DNA of 35,827 nt, from the NCBI GenBank assembly GCA_002309695.1, contig DBXV01000020.1, positions 1 to 35,827 on the forward strand. Reading direction: 5' to 3'. The stretch is from Myxococcales bacterium UBA1203 (GTDB lineage: Bacteria > Myxococcota > Myxococcia > Myxococcales > UBA5297). Below are positions 8,173 through 14,954 of the stretch, one piece after another. Every line of letters begins with the position of its first letter. Positions within the stretch are counted from its first letter, which is position 1. Below the pieces are notes generated by a model, which was not told the DNA's origin, ran no database searches, and saw only the letters and a list, made by a program, of their open reading frames with translations. A program made the position numbers and the translations under genes.

Positions 8173-8974
8173 CTATTTCTTCATGCAGCGCACGGACAAA
8201 CCGTACCCTTTGGTGTTATTGGTCACGCCGGTGGCGGAGGACGTCACGTTCAGGAAGTAGGCGTCGGGCTGAGAGGTAATGCTGGAGCTGACGTGTTCTG
8301 TATTGTATTCCGTCACCGTCCAGAATCGGCCCCGGCTGCCGAAACCTCGCCAGGTACTTCCATAAAATTCGCCCGCGAGGAGGGCGCCAAAGCCGTAATC
8401 ATCCGTTCCGCCTGCGCTTTCGGCCATGAGCTTCGTGCCCCCGCCCTCACCTCCGGCAAATGCTACTAAATCATCAAAATCTTCTTTCTCCGGCAAATTC
8501 CAGCCTGAAGGGCAGGCCTGCTTCGCCGTTTCCCAGTTATATAACAGCCCGTAAGTGCTCACATTCTCGGTTTTATTGTCCGGAGCATGGGTGTCATATT
8601 CACCGCCATATACATAATCCAGATTCTTTCCCAGCCAGAATTTTCCGTTTATTTTATATACCGGATATACCGTGCCGTTGCGGGTGTCCTTAAAGGTGCA
8701 TTCTTCGGCATTATAGGAAGCACCTTTGGTGCAGTCGGCGCAGTTTTTACCATAAAGCCCCGCCGCGCACTGATCCCCCGGTTCAGAGGCGTCTGTATCC
8801 TGTGGTTCAGACGCATCGGCGGCGATAATTCCCGCGTCGTTTCCCTGGGGAAGATTATCGTCGTCATCCTTCTCCGACCCGCCGCATCCGATCAGCGCAA
8901 ACAGACTTGCTAAAATAACAACTGAACGGATTTTGCCCCCCCCCCCAGCTGCCTACATCTGCTTTCATAGTCAT
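8173..8974 (-). CDS. FISUMP-domain lipoprotein, translationally phase OFF at a poly-G tract
   Basis: The minus strand has GAGGT seven bases before an ATG at 8974. From this ATG the frame reads MTMKADVGSW and enters a run of 11 G. With 11 G it stops after about 36 residues; with 10 or 13 G it joins a long open frame giving, for 10 G, a 266-aa protein: basic KIR, hydrophobic core, lipobox LIGC at Cys30, a Gly/Asp-rich linker with DAG and DAS motifs, a short Cys-rich segment (69-92), then a FISUMP domain (Fib_succ_major, about 97-266) with ACPSGWNLP, RFWTVTEY and terminal GLSVRCMKK. No other start precedes the signal peptide. The frame after the tract has no stop or damage, so it appears to be under selection. 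Predicted surface-exposed outer-membrane lipoprotein; the FISUMP role is unknown, possibly binding. Confidence 0.8.
8936..8946 (-). repeat. poly-G tract (11 G on the coding strand), phase-variation switch
   Basis: Eleven consecutive C on the plus strand, that is 11 G on the coding strand, between the start codon and the signal peptide of the FISUMP lipoprotein. In-frame expression needs a length of 1 modulo 3 (10 or 13). Confidence 0.8.
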
Positions 8975-9094
8975 TGTGCTTACCTCATCAAAAAGCCGGA
9001 GAATTCTGGCTGAGTGAATCCTCCATCATCCCCCACTGGGATGACAGAGACAGACGGCAGAGTATATTTCGAGACAAATATCAAGGTAAATTTT

Positions 9095-9119
9095 GATTTT
9101 CCATGACAGTTTTATGACA
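9095..9119 (-). promoter_or_regulatory. conserved upstream element, copy 1
   Basis: GATTTTCCATGACA followed by TTTTATGACA. It lies about 120 bases upstream of the FISUMP start and is nearly the same as the element at 10276-10298 upstream of the neighbouring gene. Probably a regulator site or promoter part; the regulator is unknown. Confidence 0.4.
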
Positions 9120-9185
9120 CGCCCGCAGTCAGCGCCCATGGCGATGGAGTGGGGCTTTCTGAAATAAATAGGGCTCAAAATAAAA

Positions 9186-9214
9186 AATCCCCTCTCTTGT
9201 TCGGAGAGGGGATT
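9186..9214 (-). terminator. island-type terminator, copy 2
   Basis: AATCCCCTCTC at 9186-9196 pairs with GAGAGGGGATT at 9204-9214; the minus strand runs on into TTTT. It follows the 291-aa lipoprotein gene. Confidence 0.85.
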
Positions 9215-9245
9215 CGATAGAAACGAATCAGGCTCAGACTTTTGA

Positions 9246-10121
9246 TCAATCGCAGCCGAGTTTGGGATAGGGAATTCCTCCTGCTTCAGTTTCGATGTCA
9301 GCGACGGGCTTTAAATAAAGCAGGAATTTGTCGCCGTCGGCATTTTTGAGGGGAATTCCGCACTGGAAGAGCGGCGTGGTATTGTTGAGGACGGAGTCTC
9401 TGAGACTTTTTGCCGCATCCTGGAATTCATCGGGGAGGATGGCGGCGTCATTCATACTCTGGGTGGCCAGCCGCTCCATTCCTTCAGGCAGCACCCGGGT
9501 GTGCTCCGGGAAATTGAGGAATGTGGATTTGTCCTCCCGCGTCACCGAGAGGAGGTAGCCGCGCAGCTTGCCCTGAACGGGAGTTCCGTCAGCGAGGAAT
9601 TTTTGAAGCGCAGCATACGCCTTGTCCTCGACAGCGAGGGCGTGCTTTCCGGCGCCAGCCATTTCGCACGAGGATGGATAGCACGAGAGCTCTTCCTCAC
9701 CATTGGTGATAATCAGCGTATCTCCATCGACGAGCCCCTTCTCTTCGTAGCTCGCGCAGACTTTTCCGATGGACAGGTCGTCAACCAGCGCCTTGCAGTC
9801 GGCTTCGGAGAGCTGGCCCTCCACCACGTCGGACCAGGAATACCAGCAGAAATTATCCTCAGCCTGCGCGGGCGCCACTGAAGAATATGCCCTGTATTTG
9901 CAGTCGCCCGTCACCACAAACCAGGACTCGCCATTCCCGCCGAAAAAGGCATTTCCCCAGGCCCAATTCATCACCCGATAGGAAAGGACGATGTCATTCG
10001 CGGCGTAATTGCCGAGCTGCGTCTCAATATGCTTTGAGGAGTCATCGTCGCCGCCGCAGGAAACGGCAAAAGCGGAAAGAGAGAGTGCCAGAATGGATGC
10101 CAGGGTGCGCTTCGCGTTCAT
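9246..10121 (-). CDS. lipoprotein of an unrecognised three-member paralogous family (member A)
   Basis: 291 aa. The signal peptide ends in the lipobox AVSC (Cys22) followed by GGDDD, so it is an exported lipoprotein. AGGAG seven bases before the ATG supports the start at 10121. It shares a series of motifs with the two other members in this window (10421-11323 and 13772-14800): NDIVLSYR, VVTGDCKYRAYS, DVVEGQLSEADC, LSCYPSSC, GKLRGY, ILPDEFQDAAKSLR, GIPLKNADGDKFLLY and VADIE. Several Cys are shared, suggesting disulfides in an extracytoplasmic fold. I recognise no Pfam family. Its leader contains a C6 run where the next gene's leader has C10. Confidence 0.85.
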   Translation of the reverse strand: MNAKRTLASILALSLSAFAVSCGGDDDSSKHIETQLGNYAANDIVLSYRVMNWAWGNAFFGGNGESWFVVTGDCKYRAYSSVAPAQAEDNFCWYSWSDVVEGQLSEADCKALVDDLSIGKVCASYEEKGLVDGDTLIITNGEEELSCYPSSCEMAGAGKHALAVEDKAYAALQKFLADGTPVQGKLRGYLLSVTREDKSTFLNFPEHTRVLPEGMERLATQSMNDAAILPDEFQDAAKSLRDSVLNNTTPLFQCGIPLKNADGDKFLLYLKPVADIETEAGGIPYPKLGCD

Positions 10122-10275
10122 ATTAAGCTCCTAGGTAAAGAAAGAGGGGGGATGACGCCGTATGTCGCGGCGGGCGGCGCGCCACGGCAAGCGGCGTGCC
10201 CCCGGCCTCATCTGCGTATCAATTTACGACGAAAAGACCTGAAAAATGTCCCGCAATTCTGGTTCTCCGTCGGCT

Positions 10276-10298
10276 GATTTTCCATGACATTTATGTCA
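10276..10298 (-). promoter_or_regulatory. conserved upstream element, copy 2, with palindrome
   Basis: GATTTTCCATGACA overlaps the perfect palindrome TGACATTTATGTCA at 10285-10298, about 155 bases upstream of the 291-aa lipoprotein start. Dyad symmetry suggests a dimeric regulator (CRP/FNR-like size and spacing, but this is a guess). Confidence 0.45.
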
Positions 10299-10375
10299 AA
10301 ACGAGGCGGCGGCGTGCGCAGAGGTCAGGGAGTGCAGAAGCTGGAAGAAAACATTTCATATAAATCATATAAAAA

Positions 10376-10407
10376 TCCCCCTCGTCCCAAAGCAGGGGAG
10401 AGGGGGA
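10376..10407 (-). terminator. island-type terminator, copy 3
   Basis: TCCCCCTC at 10376-10383 pairs with GAGGGGGA at 10400-10407; on the minus strand the stem is followed by TTTTTAT. A run of 8 G at 10410-10417 lies between it and the stop of the 300-aa gene. Confidence 0.7.
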
Positions 10408-10420
10408 CAGGGGGGGGAGA

Positions 10421-11323
10421 TCAGAACGGGCTGCACTTGTTGTCAAATGCAATTTTGCCCGTCGCCGCGTCTTCGATGTCCGCCGCAGGCCGCATGAAGA
10501 GAAGAACGTCGCTGCCATTGGCATCTTTGACGGGAATGCCTCCGCTGTATTCGGTTTTCAGCGTGCCGTCTTTGACTTTTTCCAGAATCGCCCTCAGCGC
10601 CCCCTGCGTTTTATCGGGGAAAATTTTGCTCCGGTGAAAAGTGTCCCTGGAAAGCGCGATGCCCGCCGGGAGCGGTTCCGTAAATTTCAGGGGATTATTC
10701 TCTTTGTCGCTGAATTTGCGTCCGTGCCTGAGCTCATCTTTGATGTCGTAGGCATAGCCGCGCAGTTTGCCGCCCTGCACCTTTCCCTCTGTGAGCAGCT
10801 TTGCGAGGGTGGCTTCGGCCTCCTTTTCAATTTTGCATTCTGGGGTTTCCCCGGACTCTTCAGTCTTTCCGCAGCAGCTGATGTAGCACGACAGCGTCTT
10901 GCCTCCGGCACTGATATACTTTGTCGAATGGTCGGTCACCCTGGAGAGACGCACATTTGTGCAGGTTTTGGTGAGGGGAAGCGGGGTGGTGAGCTTCCGG
11001 CATTCCTCCTCCGAGAGCTGACCCTGAACGACCTCGGGAGCAGGATTTTCCCCGCGCGAAAAAGCGCGGTAGCTGCAGTCGTCGAGAATGGCGAACCATG
11101 CTGTGCCGTGCTCATTGAGGAATCTCCAGGCCTCGTCCACATAGCCGAGGGAAATATGGTAGGAGGCGAGGATTTTCTTTCCGGCGGTCTTTTCCGGTGC
11201 GGCGGCGGCAGTTTGATTTTGGGGCGCGGATGCAGCGGTATCAGCCGCCAGGGCGGCGCCGGGAAGGGCTGCTGATGCGAGCGAAAGGGAAAAAAGGGCT
11301 TTAAATGCACATCTTGCGTTCAT
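10421..11323 (-). CDS. secreted protein of the same paralogous family (member B)
   Basis: 300 aa. Unlike its two paralogues it has a cleavable Sec signal peptide (cleavage likely after GAALA near residue 26) and no lipobox Cys, so it is probably periplasmic or released. An Ala/Gln/Pro-rich spacer precedes the family region: DDCSYRAFS, EVVQGQLSEEEC, LSCYISCC, GKLRGY, KIFPDKTQ, GGIPVKDANG and ADIEDAATG. GGAG eight bases before the ATG supports the start. The leader has a directly repeated AACTCGGAG and, further up, a C10 tract (11362-11371). It diverges from the 382-aa gene. Function unknown. Confidence 0.83.
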   Translation of the reverse strand: MNARCAFKALFSLSLASAALPGAALAADTAASAPQNQTAAAAPEKTAGKKILASYHISLGYVDEAWRFLNEHGTAWFAILDDCSYRAFSRGENPAPEVVQGQLSEEECRKLTTPLPLTKTCTNVRLSRVTDHSTKYISAGGKTLSCYISCCGKTEESGETPECKIEKEAEATLAKLLTEGKVQGGKLRGYAYDIKDELRHGRKFSDKENNPLKFTEPLPAGIALSRDTFHRSKIFPDKTQGALRAILEKVKDGTLKTEYSGGIPVKDANGSDVLLFMRPAADIEDAATGKIAFDNKCSPF

Positions 11324-11361
11324 TTTGGACTCCGAGTTAAGAGCTCCGAGTTTAAAGAAAA

Positions 11362-11371
11362 GGGGGGGGGG
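11362..11371 (-). repeat. poly-C tract in the leader/promoter region of member B
   Basis: Ten G on the plus strand, ten C on the strand of member B, 39-48 bases upstream of its ATG and followed by TTTTCTTTA. The corresponding leader of member A has C6 followed by TCTTTCTTTA, so the tract differs in length between homologous leaders. It could alter promoter spacing or mRNA structure; it also lies in the region shared with the divergent 382-aa gene. Confidence 0.5.
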
Positions 11372-11469
11372 CAGCCATCAGGTGGCTGTAATTTGGCGAT
11401 AACACAATAAAAACAGGCTGGACAGGGGGAAATTGCAGGTTTTTCAGCGGGAGTTGGACGGTATCACCA

Positions 11470-12618
11470 ATGAAAGATATATACAGAGGATTGGATGTGG
11501 ACGGACGGATTGAAGTCTTCGCCCGTTATTTAATGCAATATCTGGAAAAGCGCTGGCCGCAATACGACTGGAGTCCTGTGCGCGAAATGCTTCACAATGG
11601 AACGCACATGTATGTCGATAGGTGGGAGAGCTGCTATAAATCGCTGCTCAAGTATTTGGCGAAAGAGAATCTCCGGCTTCCGGAGGACAAAGACAAGGTC
11701 TGGTGCCAGGGCGGCGTCAGCCGGGATCTCTCCAAAAAATCGTACGACACTCTGAGGGCGCTGTTTGAATTGTTCCGGACGGAGCGCCCGCCGGAAGAGG
11801 TGGATGCCGTCGCCTGCCGCCTGCTTCAGTTTGCCTATCTCGTCGGCTGGAGATGGGAGTGGAGTGACGAGGGCAGTTGGGCAGATCAGGACGAGGAAAG
11901 CTGCTCCAATCGCGGGTGGGATGATTATACCGAATTTTGTCATAATTGTGACGGCGGCAGCCGTGAGCACCATTGTCCCGTGAATCAGATACATTGCCGC
12001 AATGCCGTCAACAGTTTCGTGCGGACGGCGGAGGGGTGGCTGCGGGAATGCGGCATGGAACTGCCGCCGATTGATGATATTTGGGAAAATGAAAGTAATC
12101 GCGAATACCTCGCCGAGACTGAATATGAATACGAGCATGTCGCGGAGGAAAATAAGGAATATCGGGGCGGACTCTGGTTTCAGTATGAAATGCGCATGTA
12201 TTACCGCCCGGAGCCCTGCCTGAGCGTCAGCGTATTGAAACCGTCCAATATGGTGGTCTGGCGCGCGCCCACGGACAATATAGAGCGCGACGAGAACGGC
12301 TGTTATCATCGTTTTCAGCTGAGCGACGAGCAGCTGAAAACATTGCTGGAGAAACTCGGCGGCTATCCCGGACTTTTTAATCTCCAGGGGTGCGCTTCCC
12401 CGGATGTTGTCCGGGAGCCGCGCCGCGATTATATTTATTATTTTAATGTGGAAGATAAGCAGTCTGAGCAGCTGGAAGCCACCAATCTGGAGGACCTGCT
12501 CGACGTCCGGAAAAAGTATCCGGATTTGGACGGCATTTTAAGTGTGCTGGAAAGCGTCGCCCATTTTCTGATTGAGGCGGGCGTGGATAAAAAATGCTTT
12601 TATCCGGTGGTGAAATGA
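11470..12618 (+). CDS. hypothetical cytosolic protein, 382 aa
   Basis: 382 aa, acidic, rich in Trp, Tyr, Cys and Glu, no signal peptide or membrane segment. A Cys/His cluster (CHNCDGG, HHCPVNQIHC at roughly residues 158-178) might bind zinc. The start ATG has only a weak GGGAG 16 bases upstream. I do not recognise the family. It is the only plus-strand gene in an island of exported proteins, divergent from member B and convergent with the FGE lipoprotein, with which it shares a terminator. GC content is lower than in flanking housekeeping genes, which suggests transfer. Confidence 0.8.
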   Translation: MKDIYRGLDVDGRIEVFARYLMQYLEKRWPQYDWSPVREMLHNGTHMYVDRWESCYKSLLKYLAKENLRLPEDKDKVWCQGGVSRDLSKKSYDTLRALFELFRTERPPEEVDAVACRLLQFAYLVGWRWEWSDEGSWADQDEESCSNRGWDDYTEFCHNCDGGSREHHCPVNQIHCRNAVNSFVRTAEGWLRECGMELPPIDDIWENESNREYLAETEYEYEHVAEENKEYRGGLWFQYEMRMYYRPEPCLSVSVLKPSNMVVWRAPTDNIERDENGCYHRFQLSDEQLKTLLEKLGGYPGLFNLQGCASPDVVREPRRDYIYYFNVEDKQSEQLEATNLEDLLDVRKKYPDLDGILSVLESVAHFLIEAGVDKKCFYPVVK

Positions 12619-12638
12619 ATACGCGCCCCGCCAAATAA

Positions 12639-12679
12639 AAAAATCCCCTCTCCAAAATCAAAATGGAGAGGGGATTTTT
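12639..12679. terminator. island-type bidirectional terminator, copy 4
   Basis: A perfect 16-bp stem: AAAAATCCCCTCTCCA at 12639-12654 with its complement at 12664-12679, nine-base loop. It has A/T runs on both sides and serves the convergent 382-aa gene and FGE lipoprotein gene. Confidence 0.92.
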
Positions 12680-12709
12680 ATATGAATTTAGATTATAAAT
12701 TATAAAATT

Positions 12710-13632
12710 CTACTTTGCACAGCGAAACCCCTGATAGTATAACTGATCCTCCGGGGCAGGAGAGCCAAGATCGGAGGGGCGATAGGAGACTTCAAGTTGT
12801 GTCTTACCGCTTGCATAGCCCCCACCTTTATTCACATATTTGTCGCTTTCAGATGAAAGCTTTGAACTTGTCCACTCCGCAACATTGCCCGACATATCCA
12901 CGAGCCCCAGCGGACTGTCGCCGGCGGGGGAATAGTGACCGACAGCGGTGGTGTCACTAATATGACTAAAATAATAATTGGCTTTTTCGGGGGTCAGTTC
13001 ATCTCCCCAGGGATATTTCGTGTCCAGATGCTCCGTGCCGTTGTGCGTCGCGGCATATTCCCACTCTTCTTCTGTGGGCAGCCGGCCGCCAATCCATTCG
13101 CAGTATTCTTTTGCGCCATACCAAGACACGCAAGTCATCGGGTGAGTTTTCCAGTGTTTTCCGCGGTCGTAATTGCAGGTATCATCCTGTGAATATGAAG
13201 TGTAATTTGAGCTCCTGCAGGCGGACGCCGCCACGCATTTTTTAAATTCTGTCACGGTCACAGGCGTTTTTCCCAATTTGAAAGCCGCCAGTGTCACCGT
13301 CTCTCCCCTGGAATGAACTGCATTGTCTTCTTTCAAAGTAAATGACCCGGCGGGGATGTCGATAAATACGCCGAGCTCGATTTCAACCTGATGGCCCGCA
13401 TCCGTCTCCTGCCCTCCGGCGTCGTCTTCGGCAGTGCCCGCATCGGCGGCTGAATATCCTGCATCCCGCTGAACGACAAGCCCGCCGCCGCCCGCATCCT
13501 CATCCGAGGTGTCGTCCCCGCCGCCGCAGCCGATAAATAGCAGAGAGCCAATAAAAATTGATAAAACACCTAAACAGATTTTACCCCCCCCCCCCTGAAT
13601 GATACATTTACTGCCGAAGAATTGCTCAACAT
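12710..13632 (-). CDS. FGE/sulfatase-modifying-factor-fold lipoprotein, translationally phase OFF at a poly-G tract
   Basis: AGGAGA lies about ten bases before an ATG at 13632 that reads MLSNSSAVNVSFR and enters a run of 12 G. With 12 G translation ends a few codons later (GGGVKSV, stop); with 13 or 10 G it continues into an intact frame: for 13 G a 307-aa protein with basic KIC, hydrophobic core, lipobox FIGC at Cys36, an Asp/Ala/Gly linker with repeated DAG, and an FGE-sulfatase domain from about 88: TPVTVTEF, CVSWYGAKEYCEW, GRLPTEEEWEYAA, YPWGDE, MSGNVAEWT, terminal GFRCAK. The two Cys used by catalytic FGE are absent from the KGGGYASGKTQ segment, so it is probably a binding module. A TTG at 13336 could give only a leaderless fragment. 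Confidence 0.8.
13584..13595 (-). repeat. poly-G tract (12 G on the coding strand), phase-variation switch
   Basis: Twelve C on the plus strand, 12 G on the coding strand, between the start codon and the signal peptide of the FGE-fold lipoprotein. As in the FISUMP gene, 10 or 13 G would be in frame. Confidence 0.8.
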
Positions 13633-13771
13633 GTTCAGGTCTCCTGAGAAAAAAAGCCAGAGAAATTTCCGTCGGGTTTGAAAAAAACAGCGGCTTTTAC
13701 AATAATACTGAAAGAACTGCAAGAGAAGTTGTTCGCGCCGAAACGGCAAAACATTTATTCCCGCAGAAAAA

Positions 13772-14800
13772 TCACAGGCACGCATTGGGGAATGAAATGA
13801 TGCCCGTTTCCGCATCCTCAATATCCGTCACCTGACGTGCGTAGATGAGATATTTGGTTCCCGATGAATCTATGACGGGAATGCCGCCCTGCGAACTGCA
13901 GTTCATTGTGCCGTTCAAAACCTTTTGACGGAGTGATTTGACGGCATCCTGATATTCATCGGGGAAAATCGCGCTTTTGAAGAAACTGGGCGACGGCCCG
14001 TTGGGCGTCTGTTCCTGAGTTTGAAGAAGCGCTTCCATACCTTCCGGAAGCGTCTCGGAAAATTGCAGAGGCGCACCGCTGCTGACCATGGCGTTTTCAG
14101 GCGCCAGAGTGAGATAGCCGCGCAGTTTGCCATCGATGGGCTCCCCATCATCGAGGAACCGGGCGAGCGTCGATTTTGTCTGCGTTTGAATGCCGCATTC
14201 CATGGGATGCTGGTCCGGGTCCGACTCATCGCAGCAGCTGTGATAGCAGGCGAGCGTGTATTCGCCGAGGGTAATGAAATGCACCGTGGCCTCGGTCGGT
14301 CCCTCGACGGAGACTTCAGTGCAGCTTTCGTTCAGATATTGAGTGCGAATAAACGCTTTGGCGATGAGCGTTTCGCATTCATCTTTGGAAAGCTGCCCCT
14401 GAACGACGTCTGCCAGATAATGAAAGCCATTGCCGTCGTTCGCGAAGGCCGAAAAGGCCCGGTAGCGGCAGTCGCCAGTCACAACAAACCACGCATAGCC
14501 GTGTTCTGTATAAATGCTCGGAATGGCGGCGCCGCGATAATATCCGCCGCCTTTTCGGTAGGACAAAACAATGTCGGTAGGACCGTAGTTATCGAGGCTC
14601 ACCGGAGGAATGGAGGCGTCGTCGGTCGGCTGAGATGCGTCTACCGTCTGGACGGAGGCATCCGTGCCCGCATCCGAAGAAATAATTCCCGCGTCGGTGA
14701 CGTCCGAATCGTCGGAATCGTGATTTTTGCTGTTCCCGCCGCAGGCAAAGAGAAACGCAGCGCAGGCAGATACAATAATCATTTTATTGAATTGTTTCAT
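13772..14800 (-). CDS. lipoprotein of the paralogous family (member C)
   Basis: 342 aa from the ATG at 14800 (GAGG about eight bases upstream). Signal peptide with lipobox LFAC (Cys19), then a long Asp/Ser/Ala linker with DAG and DAS motifs (about 25-75). The family region follows: TDIVLSYRKGGG, VVTGDCRYRAFS, DVVQGQLSKDEC, LACYHSCC, GKLRGY, AIFPDEYQDAVKSLR, GGIPVIDSSG and TDIEDAETG. It is closer to member A than B in the first block. No terminator hairpin follows; the FGE lipoprotein start is 139 bases downstream on the same strand, so the two may share a transcript. Function unknown. Confidence 0.87.
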   Translation of the reverse strand: MKQFNKMIIVSACAAFLFACGGNSKNHDSDDSDVTDAGIISSDAGTDASVQTVDASQPTDDASIPPVSLDNYGPTDIVLSYRKGGGYYRGAAIPSIYTEHGYAWFVVTGDCRYRAFSAFANDGNGFHYLADVVQGQLSKDECETLIAKAFIRTQYLNESCTEVSVEGPTEATVHFITLGEYTLACYHSCCDESDPDQHPMECGIQTQTKSTLARFLDDGEPIDGKLRGYLTLAPENAMVSSGAPLQFSETLPEGMEALLQTQEQTPNGPSPSFFKSAIFPDEYQDAVKSLRQKVLNGTMNCSSQGGIPVIDSSGTKYLIYARQVTDIEDAETGIISFPNACL

Positions 14801-14954
14801 CTGCTTCCTCTCTTTCATTGTGAATGGCGGCCCGCCGATGCACGCCTGAATGAGCGCTGGGGCCCTGGTCATTGGGCGAAGCGGCGTCAGTGCGTGTATT
14901 TATTTCGTATCAGCTTCCGCGGCCAGTCAACTCAAAAATACCACACGGGACAAA

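Noticed and set aside
7915..8469. A plus-strand frame of 184 codons downstream of the thiolase promoter region
   Set aside because: It runs through a terminator hairpin and then antisense to the FISUMP domain; no domain or convincing ribosome site.
12710..13336. Translation of the FGE domain from the TTG at 13336
   Set aside because: It would drop signal peptide, lipobox and linker, starts inside the domain and has no Shine-Dalgarno; the ATG at 13632 explains the gene better.
12710..13632. A diversity-generating retroelement acting on the FGE-fold protein
   Set aside because: The C-type-lectin-like fold and GFR-type end resemble DGR targets, but there is no reverse transcriptase, template repeat or adenine-biased variable region in the window.
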